From NCBI GenBank assembly GCA_963761975.1, contig CAVXIR010000007.1, forward strand, positions 310,001 through 374,000: DNA of 64,000 bases, read 5' to 3'. A program made the position numbers and the translations under genes. The DNA comes from JAMQPK01 sp963761975. GTDB lineage: Bacteria > Acidobacteriota > Vicinamibacteria > Vicinamibacterales > JAMQPK01. This document shows, in pieces, positions 18,419 through 28,285 of the stretch (position 1 is the stretch's first letter; each line of letters begins with the position of its first letter). The notes beneath the pieces were generated by a model, which made no database searches, was not told where the DNA came from, and was given only the letters and a program-made list of their open reading frames with translations.

Positions 18419-18535
18419 TATCTTGCGGTTCTGTTTACAGTTACAAACCGGCCTGGCATCGGAGACTTCGGGTCTTTGCCCTCAGCCATTTGCCCTCTGC
18501 CCTGACACGTTTCTGATCATCTGCTCGGGTAAGCG

Positions 18536-20750
18536 TCACCGCCTCAGCCGTCCCAGAGCGCTCAGGATATTGGAAAAGTCGTCGGTCCAGAGCGGGGTCG
18601 ATGCAGGAATGTCGATTGGTTTCCACCGTGGGTCGTTCGCGATCGTACCCAGATCCTGCGGCTGACGCGCCATCGCAACCCAGATGGAATCGCGCCGGCT
18701 GATGGGCCAGCCGGGCGCGCGCCGGTCGACGTTCACCAGGGCAGCCAGGCCGTGCCGTTCGGCGAGACGTCCGACAATCGGGGCGAGCGTGAGATGGGCA
18801 TTCGAGATATGAAAGAGGATCACGCCGTTCGGGTTGAGATGACTCATGTACAGGTGGAGTGATTCGCTGGTGAGCAGATGAACGGGAATCGAATCCGAGC
18901 TGAACGCATCCAGTACGAAGAGGTCGTATCGGTTTCCAGGGGTGCGAGCCAGTGACAGGCGCGCATCACCGATCACGACATTGCAGGTGTAGCCGCAGCG
19001 CTCGAGATAGTTGAAGTATTTCGTGTCGCGTGCGATGCGCTCCACGGCCTCGTCTATTTCGTAGAACGTCCAGAGTTGCCCAGGCTCGGCGTACGCGGCC
19101 AGCGTGCCGACGCCAAGACCGATCACGCCGACACGCTCGGGGCGCCTCACCTGTGACAGGCTGGCAAATGCCTGGCCGAAGGGCCCGCCTCGATGAAAAT
19201 ACGTGAGTGGCTCGCCTTGCTCGCTTCCTGTAATCGCCTGCATGCCGTGCAACGTCGTGCCGTGCGCCAGTGCCCGGTACGCACCCCGGCGATCTTCGCT
19301 GACTCGATACACGCCGAAAAACGTGCGTTCCGCATGCAGGACCGGTTCCGCGCCGCTGCCGACGGTGAGACCCGCCGCCAGCATGGCCCCCATGCTCATG
19401 GCGAATCGAAACGGCCGGCGCCGGAAGCCGAATGCGAACACGGCGAGCGTTGCGACGGCCACCTGCGGCGCGGCCGCGCCGAGGGTCGAGGCAAATCGCA
19501 TGGCGACGATCGTGAAAACGCCGATCAGCGCGGGGATTCCGACATCGAGTGCGAGCTCGCGCCGATAGAGCGCTGTACGAACAGGCAACGCGAGGCACGC
19601 CAGGACGAGCACGAGCGGGTACTCGATGACACGGCTGAATAAGAGCGGCGCGGCGAGTCCATTGAACATTCCCCCGAGCATCCCACCGAAGGAAATCCAC
19701 AAGTAGAACTCTGTCAGTTGCCGTGGCCCAGGGCGATCCGCGGCGAGTCGCGTATGACACACGAGCGCGGCGGCAACGAACGTCAACACGTGAAGGGGAA
19801 ACATGAGCTCGATGCGGCCGGTCACCCGAAGGCACAACAGCAGGGCCAGGGGCACGAGCAACATCGGAAACATGCGCCCCGACGCAGCCTGCAACACGCG
19901 CGCTTTTGCGCCGAATGCGGCGATAAACGTCAGGAGGTACAGTCCGAGCGGCACAATCCACAGCAGCGGGACCGCCGCAATATCCGTCGACAGGTACGTC
20001 GTCACGGCGAGCATGAGGCTTGACGGGATGAACGCGAGCGCGACCCATCCGGCCCGCCGCCAGAAGGTCAGTGGAGGGTCCTCGTGATTGTCAATGCTCG
20101 TTGAGCCCGTCTTCGTAAGTGAGCCATCGGTCTGCCGCCCACGCCACGCAACGAATGCGCACGCCGCGATGAGCACGACGAAGAGGGCGTAGCCGGCGGT
20201 CCAGAAACGGCTTTGGCTCTGGAGCGACAGCGCCGGCTCGACGAACGCAGGATAGGCGGTCAGCGCAATGAAGCTGCCGATGTTGCTCGCGACATATAAG
20301 AAGTAGGGATCGCTGGCCGAAGGATGATCCGTGCGCGAGAACCAATGCTGCAGCACAGAGGCGCTCGTCGCGAGTACCGACGAAGGGCAGGCCTATCAAA
20401 CCCGCCAGCAGCAGCAACAACCACAAGATGGGCGTTCCGGCTGGCGTTTGCAGCTCGCGATCGACAAAAAAGGGCAGCACGGCAAACGGCAGCGTCGCAA
20501 TGACGACGTGAAGCGCCACCTGACGCCGTCCGCCAAGCCATTTTGTGGCGCCATGTGCGTAGGCATACCCTGCGAGCAGCGCGATCTGAAAAAACACCAT
20601 GCACGTGTTCCAGACCATGGGTGAACCGCCCAGCAGCGGCAGCACCATCTTGGCCACCATCGGCTGAACGAGGAAGAGCAGGAACGCGCTGACGAACAAC
20701 GTCGACGTGAAGAGTGGTACTGAGCATCGTTGGCGCGCGCAACAGTGCAA
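18536..20750 (-). CDS. Membrane-fused spermidine synthase-like protein, frameshifted
   Basis: The N-terminal part (from TTG 20750) has membrane helices (LFVSAFLLFLVQPMVAKM, then MVWNTCMVFFQIALLAGYAYA). The second part continues with more helices and ends in a spermidine-synthase-type domain: GLGVGTLAAYAE for the nucleotide fold and LDAFSSDSIPVHLL for the acidic active-site loop. This is the fused MFS-like/spermidine synthase architecture; the substrates of these fusions are not established. The frames change at 20377-20378: deleting one C of CC restores LPFVVLATSASVLQHW, the expected family sequence, so a single-base insertion is the likely cause. The true start is uncertain, and an ATG-containing reading just upstream is in another frame. 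It diverges from padR. Confidence 0.75.
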
Positions 20751-20880
20751 GCGCCATTCCGACAGAAACTGTCATTCCGCAACAATTTACGGTCGAGTGT
20801 GTCGAGCACCGGCGACGAAAGTGTGCGCGCGATTACGCCTCCGGCGGTCGGCCAATGCGGAACTGTAAACACATGCGCAG

Positions 20881-20909
20881 CAATATATCTTGCGTAACAA
20901 GATATATTG
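20881..20909. promoter_or_regulatory. Palindromic operator at padR
   Basis: A perfect 12-bp inverted repeat caatatatcttg / caagatatattg with a 5-nt spacer. A possible promoter, TTGCGT (20890-20895) and TACCAT (20913-20918) with a 17-nt spacer, overlaps it. This geometry suggests autorepression by the PadR protein encoded 17 nt further on. Confidence 0.7.
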
Positions 20910-20925
20910 CGTTACCATTCCAAGC

Positions 20926-21297
20926 GTGACCAGACAGGCCGAGCCCGGCGACGAGCGACGCAGCATCGAGCGTGAGCTCAAGCGCGGTTCGCTCGAGCTC
21001 ATCGTGCTCCATCTGATCGGCGCGGGTGAGGCGTACGGATACGAAATCGTCTCGAAGTTGACGGCGGAAACCAACGGCGCGCTCGAAGTGACCGATGGCA
21101 CGCTTTATCCCGTGCTGTATCGACTCGAACGCGCGGGATTCGTGACCGTGCGCTGGGAGACGCCGGATCGCGGCGTGCCGCGCAAGTACTACCGTTTGAC
21201 CGATGCCGGTCGCAGCGAGCTCGAACGTCTCACATACGAATGGACGACGTTTGCGAAAGCCATGAACAGGTTGTTGCGCCAGAACAAGGAGGTGTGA
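20926..21297 (+). CDS. PadR family transcriptional regulator
   Basis: About 123 residues from GTG 20926. A longer in-frame TTG at 20890 lies inside the operator palindrome and is unlikely. The winged-helix PadR domain is complete: LKRGSLELIVLHLIGAGEAY, then GYEIVSKL, then the wing region TDGTLYPVLYRLERAGFV, then RKYYRLTDAGRSEL. PadR proteins are usually small repressors that release DNA on binding a ligand. GTG lies 7 nt after a -10-like box and has no ribosome binding site, so the transcript may be leaderless. It is coupled to the RDD gene downstream, the usual acidobacterial pairing of PadR with a small membrane protein. Confidence 0.88.
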   Translation: MTRQAEPGDERRSIERELKRGSLELIVLHLIGAGEAYGYEIVSKLTAETNGALEVTDGTLYPVLYRLERAGFVTVRWETPDRGVPRKYYRLTDAGRSELERLTYEWTTFAKAMNRLLRQNKEV

Positions 21298-21298
21298 G

Positions 21299-21892
21299 GT
21301 GACGACCGCCGACGATTACGTCAGTCGGGTTCTCGACACGATGCCCATGGGTATGCCGTCGCGCGCTCAGATTGCTGCCGAGCTGCGCAGTCACATCGCA
21401 GAGCGGCTCGCTCATGGCCATTCGCTGGATGACGTGTTAAGCAAGCTCGGTGATCCCGCGAAGCTGGCCGATTCCTATCTGGCGGCCGAGCCGCTGGTCA
21501 GCGTTCCGTTCGGCGAGCGCGTGGCCGCCAAGCTCATCGATTTTCTGTGCGTGTTCATCGTCGTCATCCCTGCCGTCTGGTTGTTGTCGCGGCTGGCGCC
21601 GCAGGGTTTTGCGCCGCTCGTGTTGCTCTGCGGCATCTTCATTGGCGGCAGCGTTTCGTTTGGCGTTTACACCATGGTTGCCGAGTACCGCAACGGAGCC
21701 ACGATTGGCAAACGCATTCGCGGCCTGCGAGTCGTCGCCGAAAGCGGCGCACGCATCAGCGGGGGACAGGCAATCGTTCGCCAGCTACCGATGTTTCTTC
21801 AGATGTATTGGATTGACGTGATGTTTGCGCTGTTCACCGAGAAGAACCAGCGCGCGTTCGAGCTGCTGTCGAAGACGAGGGTGATCCACTAG
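21299..21892 (+). CDS. HAAS/RDD membrane protein
   Basis: A 197-residue protein. GTG 21299 sits 1 nt after the padR stop, with AAGGAGGT inside the end of padR, so the two are translationally coupled. The N-terminal 65 residues (AQIAAELRSHIAERLAHGHS, then LGDPAKLADSYL) resemble a HAAS-type helical signalling domain often found beside PadR regulators. The rest is an RDD domain with three membrane segments (DFLCVFIVVIPAVWLLSRL, LVLLCGIFIGGSVSFGVYTM, LPMFLQMYWIDVMFALF) and GATIGKRIRGLRVV. The Arg of the helix-1 RDD motif is replaced by LID. It is probably a membrane output or target controlled by the PadR repressor; the substrate is unknown. Confidence 0.75.
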   Translation: MTTADDYVSRVLDTMPMGMPSRAQIAAELRSHIAERLAHGHSLDDVLSKLGDPAKLADSYLAAEPLVSVPFGERVAAKLIDFLCVFIVVIPAVWLLSRLAPQGFAPLVLLCGIFIGGSVSFGVYTMVAEYRNGATIGKRIRGLRVVAESGARISGGQAIVRQLPMFLQMYWIDVMFALFTEKNQRAFELLSKTRVIH

Positions 21893-21929
21893 ATCTTTAG
21901 ATCTTAGATCTGTTGATCTTTAGATCTAG
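21889..21929. repeat. agatct-word island between convergent genes
   Basis: ctagatct and agatctag bracket several tagatctt units between the stops of the RDD and methyltransferase genes. AGATCT is itself palindromic, so the island can fold in several registers and may serve as a bidirectional terminator. Confidence 0.6.
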
Positions 21930-21935
21930 ATTGGG

Positions 21936-22769
21936 TCACTTAGTCTTTGTCGCGCTCCAGTTCTGCGTCTTGCCGGCGGTCGTCGCCGTGCCTTCCATGC
22001 GTTCGCCGGTTACCTTGCCGTTGTACTGAGTGTCGCCGACGTTAAAGGCGATCTGCTCGCCGTTGAGGCGACCGCCGGAAATGGCCGTCGTGCCAAGCGT
22101 GCCAGAAACCATCTGAAAGTTCTGCGTCAGCGTGAGGTCGTTGTTGCCCAGACGCCACGTCCCTGCCGCCTTTGCCGGCACGATGTTCAGCATCGACGTG
22201 CACCAGCTCTGGCAGGTGCCTTCGATCGTTTCCGACGCGTCTGCGTCCCAACCCGTCACGTTGAACGTGTTGTTGACGATGCGTGTGCCCGGCCGCAGCG
22301 TGAGAAACTTCGGCGCGAGCTTGTCGAGGTTGCTTGGCAGGAGGAACAGGGCCAGCACCGTGGCCTTCGAGATGTCCGCCTCGAACATGTCGCCCTCGAC
22401 GAACGTCGCGCGATCGGCAACCCCCGCTTCTTTCGCTTTACGGCGCGAAAGCGCGACCATGTCCGGGTTGAACTCGAAGCCGATCGCCCGTGCGCCGCGC
22501 TTGGCGGCAGCGATGACGTTACGGCCGTCGCCCGATCCGAGATCGATGACCAGGTCTTGTGGTGTGACCTTCGCCATGTCGAGCATCTTTTCGACGAGCT
22601 CCTGAGGCGTGGGCACCCACACGACGTCTTTACCGGCCTGGCCCGGAGTCGGCTCGTAAGCCTTTTCCTGGGCAGCTGTATCCGCGACGGCGAGAACCGT
22701 CAGGAGTACGGACAACCCGATGAGACGAGCACGAAGCAGGGGTCGTATCAGCATGAGCATTCGCATCAT
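21936..22769 (-). CDS. Exported class I SAM-dependent methyltransferase-like protein
   Basis: A 277-residue protein with an unexpected N-terminal signal peptide (LIGLSVLLTVLAVADTAAQ). It is followed at about residues 50-190 by a Rossmann methyltransferase fold: DLVIDLGSGDGRNVI (SAM loop, residues 72-86), GFEFNPDMVALSRRK (acidic ribose contact) and FVEGDMF. The C-terminal 90 residues are a beta-rich extension (TWRLGNNDLTLTQNFQM to WSATKTK), probably a lipocalin-like or immunity-like barrel. SAM is not thought to be present in the periplasm, so the role is unclear. The target is unknown. It is convergent with the RDD gene and separated by 21 nt from the aldo/keto reductase gene upstream. Confidence 0.75.
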   Translation of the reverse strand: MMRMLMLIRPLLRARLIGLSVLLTVLAVADTAAQEKAYEPTPGQAGKDVVWVPTPQELVEKMLDMAKVTPQDLVIDLGSGDGRNVIAAAKRGARAIGFEFNPDMVALSRRKAKEAGVADRATFVEGDMFEADISKATVLALFLLPSNLDKLAPKFLTLRPGTRIVNNTFNVTGWDADASETIEGTCQSWCTSMLNIVPAKAAGTWRLGNNDLTLTQNFQMVSGTLGTTAISGGRLNGEQIAFNVGDTQYNGKVTGERMEGTATTAGKTQNWSATKTK

Positions 22770-22790
22770 ACCTAATCCTCCGTTGAACCA

Positions 22791-23651
22791 TCAAAGGATT
22801 TCGAGCGGCATCTTTCGTGTCGGTGGAGCAAATGCGCGGTCGAGCTCGTCAAGGTCCTCGTGCGCCAGCTGCACGCCGAGTGCACCGTGGTTTTCACGAA
22901 CGTGATCACGATGGCCGGCTTTCGGAATCGTCACGACACCTGACTGCCGCAGCACCCACGCGAGAGCGATCTGCGCCGGCGTCGCCTTCAACCGGTCGCC
23001 CATCGCGCGCAGGATTTTGTGCTTGGTCAGCCGCGCCTGCTCGAGCGGTGAGTAGGCCATGATCGGAATGCCCTGTGTGCGGCACCATGGAAGCATGTCG
23101 AATTCGATGCCTCGCCGCGTCAGGTTGTACAGCACCTGGTTGGTGGCAGGAAGCGATCCACCCCCTCTGGTGAGCGTAGCGAGCTCTTCCATATCGGCGA
23201 GGTCGAGATTGCTGACACCCCAAGAGCGGATCTTTCCGTCACGCTTCAGCTTGTCGAAGGCCTCGAGCGTCTCGTCGAGCGGCACACGGCCGCGCCAGTG
23301 CAGCAGGTACAGATCGAGGCGATCGGTCTTCAGCCGCTTGAGGCTGCCTTCACAGGCCGAAATCGTCCTGCGTCGTGTCGCGTGCTGCGGCAGCACTTTG
23401 CTGACGAGAAAGACGGCATCCCGTCGATCGATTAAAGCCTCTGCAATGAGCTCTTCGGAACGACCGTCACCGTACATTTCCGCGGTGTCGACGACACTCA
23501 TGCCAAGCTCGACAGCGAGCTGCAGCGCGGCAATTTCGTCCGCCCGCGTCTGGCGCCGTTCTCCCATATTCCACGTGCCGATGCCGAGAACAGGAATCCG
23601 TTCTCCACCCGGCAATGCGATGGTTCGAATCTGGGTTTCCGCCGTTTCCAT
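22791..23651 (-). CDS. Aldo/keto reductase
   Basis: A 286-residue cytoplasmic (alpha/beta)8-barrel NADPH-dependent oxidoreductase. The catalytic tetrad is visible as D55, Y60 (DTAEMYGDG), K85 (FLVSKVLP) and H118 (LYLLHWRG). NADPH-binding features include GVSNLDLADMEEL and the C-terminal VVTIPKAGHRDHVREN. I place the start at ATG 23651 because GGGAGGGGTC lies directly upstream; the open frame continues much further without coding character. Substrates of this subgroup are small aldehydes or keto compounds and cannot be told from sequence. It is divergent from the branched-chain amino acid operon, sharing a roughly 50-nt promoter region. Confidence 0.9.
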   Translation of the reverse strand: METAETQIRTIALPGGERIPVLGIGTWNMGERRQTRADEIAALQLAVELGMSVVDTAEMYGDGRSEELIAEALIDRRDAVFLVSKVLPQHATRRRTISACEGSLKRLKTDRLDLYLLHWRGRVPLDETLEAFDKLKRDGKIRSWGVSNLDLADMEELATLTRGGGSLPATNQVLYNLTRRGIEFDMLPWCRTQGIPIMAYSPLEQARLTKHKILRAMGDRLKATPAQIALAWVLRQSGVVTIPKAGHRDHVRENHGALGVQLAHEDLDELDRAFAPPTRKMPLEIL

Positions 23652-23689
23652 GACCCCTCCCTTATCGCGCGAACGCCCGCAAGTTCCTT

Positions 23690-23695
23690 TATAAT
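23690..23695 (+). promoter_or_regulatory. -10 box of the liv operon
   Basis: A perfect TATAAT ends 7 nt before ATG 23703, with no ribosome binding site between them. Transcription would begin at or near the start codon, giving a leaderless message. No good -35 is visible. Confidence 0.5.
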
Positions 23696-23702
23696 CCGCC
23701 GT

Positions 23703-24869
23703 ATGAAAATTTGTCGCTTCAGCTTCGTATTTTTCGCGTGTGCGGCGGTCCTGACAGCCGCATGCGAGCGCCGCTCGGGCACGACTCAGCAGACCACGAC
23801 GGGAGACGTGCTGGTGGGAATGTATGGCTCGCTCACCGGCGACGGCGCGTCGTTTGGACAGTCCTCTGTCGAGGGCGCCCAGCTGGCGGTCGAAGAAATC
23901 AACGCCGCCGGAGGCGTGCTGGGGGGACGCAAGATTCGGCTGCTCGTCGAAGACGATCAGAGCCGGCCGGAAGACGCCTCGAGTGCGGTGACAAAGCTCA
24001 TTACCCAGGACAAGGTTGCGGCCGTTCTCGGCGAGGTCGCAAGCCGCCGCACGCTGGCCGCGGCTCCGGTCGCCCAGAAATATCAGATTCCAATGATTAC
24101 GCCCGCGTCTACCAACGAGCGCGTGACGCTGGTTGGCGATTATATCTTCCGCGTCTGCTTCATCGATCCGTTTCAGGGTGAAGTGCTGGCCAAGTTCGCC
24201 TATAACGACCTGAAAGCGCGCAAGGTAGCGGTCCTCAAGGACATTCAGCAGGATTACTCGGTCGGCCTCACCGACGCGATTCAGAAAACGTTTACGGCGC
24301 TGGGCGGGCAGGTGCTCGCCCCGGTGAGCTACAGCTCGGGTGACGCCGACTTCCGCGCCATCCTCACGCAGGTGCGCGCGCAAAAGGCCGATGTGATCTT
24401 CGCGACCGGCTACTATCCGGAAGCGGCCATCATCGTACGCCAGGCGCGCGAGCTCGGCATGACGATGCCGATTCTCGGCGGGGATGGCTGGGTCGGCGAT
24501 GCTCTCAAGAACGGACGCGAGGCGCTCAAGAACACCTTCATCTCGAACCACTACTCCGGCGAAAATCCCGATCCCGTTGTCCAGAACTTCCGAAAGGCCT
24601 ATCGCGCGAAATTCAATCGTGAGCCGGATTCGATCGCGGCGCTCGGCTACGATGCCGCAAAAGTGCTCGCCGACGCCTTCAACCGCGCCGGAGGCACCGA
24701 GGGGCCGAAGGTGCGCGACGCGATTGCGTCTGCCGACGTGGCTGGGGTGACGGGCCGCCTCAAGATGAACGCCGACCGCAACGTCGTAAAGCCGGCCGTC
24801 ATCGAGGAGATCCAGTTCGTCAACGGGGATGTGAAGTATGCGTACAAGACGACCATCAACCCGAATTAG
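23703..24869 (+). CDS. livJ: Branched-chain amino acid ABC transporter, substrate-binding lipoprotein
   Basis: A 388-residue periplasmic binding protein (type I fold). It has a lipoprotein signal ending in LTAAC, so Cys21 would carry the lipid anchor, unlike the free periplasmic LivJ of Escherichia coli. The mature domain opens with VLVGMYGSLTGDGASFGQSS and carries family landmarks: GGVLGGRKIRLLVEDDQS, VLGEVASRRTLAAAPVAQ and ITPASTNERVT. It captures leucine, isoleucine, valine or related compounds and feeds LivHMGF; the actual substrate range (amino acids, amides or urea) cannot be fixed from sequence. It is the first gene of a complete five-gene operon. Confidence 0.9.
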   Translation: MKICRFSFVFFACAAVLTAACERRSGTTQQTTTGDVLVGMYGSLTGDGASFGQSSVEGAQLAVEEINAAGGVLGGRKIRLLVEDDQSRPEDASSAVTKLITQDKVAAVLGEVASRRTLAAAPVAQKYQIPMITPASTNERVTLVGDYIFRVCFIDPFQGEVLAKFAYNDLKARKVAVLKDIQQDYSVGLTDAIQKTFTALGGQVLAPVSYSSGDADFRAILTQVRAQKADVIFATGYYPEAAIIVRQARELGMTMPILGGDGWVGDALKNGREALKNTFISNHYSGENPDPVVQNFRKAYRAKFNREPDSIAALGYDAAKVLADAFNRAGGTEGPKVRDAIASADVAGVTGRLKMNADRNVVKPAVIEEIQFVNGDVKYAYKTTINPN

Positions 24870-25768
24870 TGGATACCTTCCTCCAACAGTTCATTAACGG
24901 CCTTTCCCTCGGCGCCATCTACGCACTCATCGCGCTCGGCTACACGATGGTGTACGGCGTGCTGCGACTGATCAATTTCGCGCACGGCGACGTGTACATG
25001 CTGGGCGCGTTTGCCGGGTACTACCTCGCCAATGCCATGAACATGGACGCCAACCCGTCGATTCCCGGCGCCATTGTCGTGACGATGGGGGCGATGGCTG
25101 TCTGTGCGGGGATCGGCATTCTGATTGAGCGGCTCGCCTACCGGCCCGTGCGCCATCACTCGCGGCTCACGTCGCTCATCACCGCGATCGGCGTCTCGCT
25201 TCTGCTCGAATACGGCGGGCAGGTCGTGTTTGGCGCGACCCCTCGCTTCTTCCCGCAGATGATCCGGTCGCAGACCTACTCGCTCGGCGGCGTGCAGACG
25301 ACCAATCAAAGCTTGATGATCATCGTCGTCGCGGTGATGCTGATGTTCGGCCTCGAGTTCATCGTGCACCGGACGAAAATGGGCAAGGCGATGCGCGCGG
25401 TGTCGTTCAACCTGCCTGTGGCGCGGCTGATGGGGATCAACACCGACCTCGTCATCGCGTTTACCTTCGCGCTCGGCTCGGCCCTGGCGGCCGTCGCGGG
25501 CGTGCTGGTGGCGTTGTCGATTCCGCGCATCGATCCGCTGATGGGCCTGATGACCGGGCTGAAAGCGTTTGTCGCCGCCGTGCTCGGCGGCATCGGCAAT
25601 ATTCCGGGCGCCATGCTCGGAGGGATGCTGATCGGTCTGATGGAAACGTGGATCTCCGCCACCGCGTACTCCACCTACCGCGACGCAATGGCGTTTGCCG
25701 TGCTCATCCTGATTTTGCTCTTCCGGCCCGCTGGCATTCTCGGGACATCGGTCACCGAAAAGGTGTAG
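24869..25768 (+). CDS. livH: Branched-chain amino acid ABC transporter permease LivH
   Basis: A 299-residue inner-membrane permease with about eight hydrophobic segments. It begins FLQQFINGLSLGAIYALIAL, the typical LivH N-terminus, and carries LGYTMVYGVLRLINFAHGD. The conserved cytoplasmic coupling loop GKAMRAVSFNLPVARLMGIN and the C-terminal AAVLGGIGNIPGAMLGGMLI are present. GTG 24869 overlaps the livJ stop (TAGTG), showing translational coupling. Together with LivM it forms the transmembrane channel energised by LivG and LivF. Confidence 0.92.
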   Translation: MDTFLQQFINGLSLGAIYALIALGYTMVYGVLRLINFAHGDVYMLGAFAGYYLANAMNMDANPSIPGAIVVTMGAMAVCAGIGILIERLAYRPVRHHSRLTSLITAIGVSLLLEYGGQVVFGATPRFFPQMIRSQTYSLGGVQTTNQSLMIIVVAVMLMFGLEFIVHRTKMGKAMRAVSFNLPVARLMGINTDLVIAFTFALGSALAAVAGVLVALSIPRIDPLMGLMTGLKAFVAAVLGGIGNIPGAMLGGMLIGLMETWISATAYSTYRDAMAFAVLILILLFRPAGILGTSVTEKV

Positions 25769-25774
25769 CGGCGT

Positions 25775-26797
25775 ATGAGCCTGGCCAGAAAGCTCGCCGT
25801 CATCGTTGGCATCCTGGCCGCGCTCGTCGCGCTGAACTACGTATTCGAGTACGGGTTCGGCGACTTTCAGATCAATCCCTACTATGCCCGCATCATCAAT
25901 CTGATCGGGATCAACATTACGCTGGCAGTCAGCCTCAACTTGATTAACGGTCTGACGGGGCAATTCTCGATCGGCCATGCCGGCTTCATGGCCGTGGGCG
26001 GATATACGGCGACCTACCTGACCGTGTATCACGGCCGCGGGATTGCCGCGATGGTTGGGAGCACACCGGGTGATCCGCTCGGCGGGTCGATCGTGATGAT
26101 TCCAAGCCTGCTGGCGGGTGCGACGGCGGCAGCGCTGGCGGGTTTGCTGGTCGGCATTCCGTCACTGCGCCTCAAAGGCGATTACCTCGCCATCGTCACG
26201 CTGGGGTTCAGCGAGATTATCCGCGTCATCATTCTCAATATTCCCGCCGTCGGCGGCGCGACGGGCTTTACAGATGCGATTCCGATTACCAACACGTTCT
26301 GGATTTTCGCGATGGCGATCATGACGATCGTCATCACGCGGAACATCGCCATGTCCACGTTCGGGCGGGCGCTCTTCGCGATTCGCAGCGACGAGATTGC
26401 GGCCGAGGCCATGGGCATCAATACGACGCGGTACAAGGTGACGGCCTTCGTTATCAGCGCCGCGCTGGCCGGAATCGCCGGCGGGCTGTCGGGCCAGCTC
26501 TTCGCCAACCCGCTCAACCCGCAGAATCTCAATTTCGTGAAATCGATCGAAGTGATTGTGATGATCGTGCTCGGCGGGATCGGCTCCATTACCGGAGCGG
26601 TGCTCGGCGCCTCGATTCTCACCATCCTGCCCGAGGCGCTGCGCACGTTCGATCAGCAGTTCCCGGGCCTCCGAATGGTCATCTACGCGCTGCTGCTGAT
26701 CCTGCTGATGATCTTCCGGCCGCAGGGGTTGCTCGGCCGGCGCGAGTTTTCATGGGCCTGGCTGCGTCCGATGAAACGGAGGGCGGTGCTTGGGTAA
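25775..26797 (+). CDS. livM: Branched-chain amino acid ABC transporter permease LivM
   Basis: A 340-residue inner-membrane protein with roughly nine membrane segments. Diagnostic stretches are INGLTGQFSIGHAGFMAVGG, GIPSLRLKGDYLAIVTLGFS, the coupling loop GRALFAIRSDEIAAEAMGIN and VLGGIGSITGAVLGASIL. It starts 6 nt after livH and is the heterodimer partner of LivH. The C-terminus (RPQGLLGRREF) overlaps the start of livG by 8 nt. Confidence 0.92.
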   Translation: MSLARKLAVIVGILAALVALNYVFEYGFGDFQINPYYARIINLIGINITLAVSLNLINGLTGQFSIGHAGFMAVGGYTATYLTVYHGRGIAAMVGSTPGDPLGGSIVMIPSLLAGATAAALAGLLVGIPSLRLKGDYLAIVTLGFSEIIRVIILNIPAVGGATGFTDAIPITNTFWIFAMAIMTIVITRNIAMSTFGRALFAIRSDEIAAEAMGINTTRYKVTAFVISAALAGIAGGLSGQLFANPLNPQNLNFVKSIEVIVMIVLGGIGSITGAVLGASILTILPEALRTFDQQFPGLRMVIYALLLILLMIFRPQGLLGRREFSWAWLRPMKRRAVLG

Positions 26798-27546
26798 CGC
26801 ACCCATGCTGGTCACTCGCGACGTCACGATGCGCTTCGGCGGTTTGACCGCCGTGAAGTCGCTGGAGATGACCGTTCCCCGTCTCGCGCTCTACGGGCTG
26901 ATCGGCCCCAACGGCGCAGGCAAGACGACCGTGTTCAACGTCCTGACCGGCGTCTATTGTCCGACCGAGGGTGAGATCGAGTTCGACGGCACGCGCATCG
27001 AGAAGAAGAAGCCGTACGAGATTACGAGGCTGGGGGCTGCGAGAACGTTCCAGAACATCCGGCTGTTTTCAGAAATGAGCGTCGTGCAGAACGTGATGAC
27101 GGCCCATCATCTACGAACGCGGCAGATGCTGCCCGACGCCATCCTCGGGACAGGCAGGCACCACAAGGAGGAAGGGGAGACCCACGACCGAGCGATGGAG
27201 CTGCTGAAGATCTTCAATCTCGAGAAGTTCGCCAACGAACCGGCGACGAGCCTGCCGTACGGCAGCCAGCGGCGGCTCGAAATCGCGCGCGCCCTGGCGA
27301 CCGAGCCGAAGCTGCTTCTGCTGGACGAGCCGGCGGCGGGCATGAACCCGCAGGAATCGCTCGATCTCATGCGCCTCATTCGGTGGCTGCGCGACGAGAT
27401 GAAGCTGACGATCCTGCTCGTCGAGCACAATATGAAGGTCGTCATGGGCATCTGCGAGACGATTCAGGTCATCGACTACGGCGAGGAGATCGCGATCGGC
27501 ACGCCTGCCGAGATTCAGAAAAATCCGAAAGTCATCGAGGCGTATC

Positions 27547-27560
<14 letters not shown>
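26790..27560 (+). CDS. livG: Branched-chain amino acid ABC transporter ATPase LivG
   Basis: A 256-residue ABC ATPase. Walker A is GPNGAGKTT (residues 39-47), the signature region is LPYGSQRRLEIARAL (the usual Liv-type variant of LSGGQ), Walker B is LLLLDEPAAGM, and the switch is LVEHNMKVVMGI. TTG 26790 is chosen because GGAGG lies 7-8 nt upstream, although ATG 26805 is also possible. It binds and hydrolyses ATP at the LivHM interface together with LivF. Confidence 0.92.
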
Positions 27561-28272
<712 letters not shown>

Positions 28273-28285
28273 CCCACAAAATCTC

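Noticed and set aside
23652..24551. N-terminal extension of the aldo/keto reductase frame
   Set aside because: It lies opposite livJ, has no family similarity, and a strong ribosome binding site sits at ATG 23651.
24866..26032. 388-codon minus-strand frame over livH and livM
   Set aside because: Composed mostly of His, Arg, Asp and Gln, as expected when membrane-protein codons are read in reverse.
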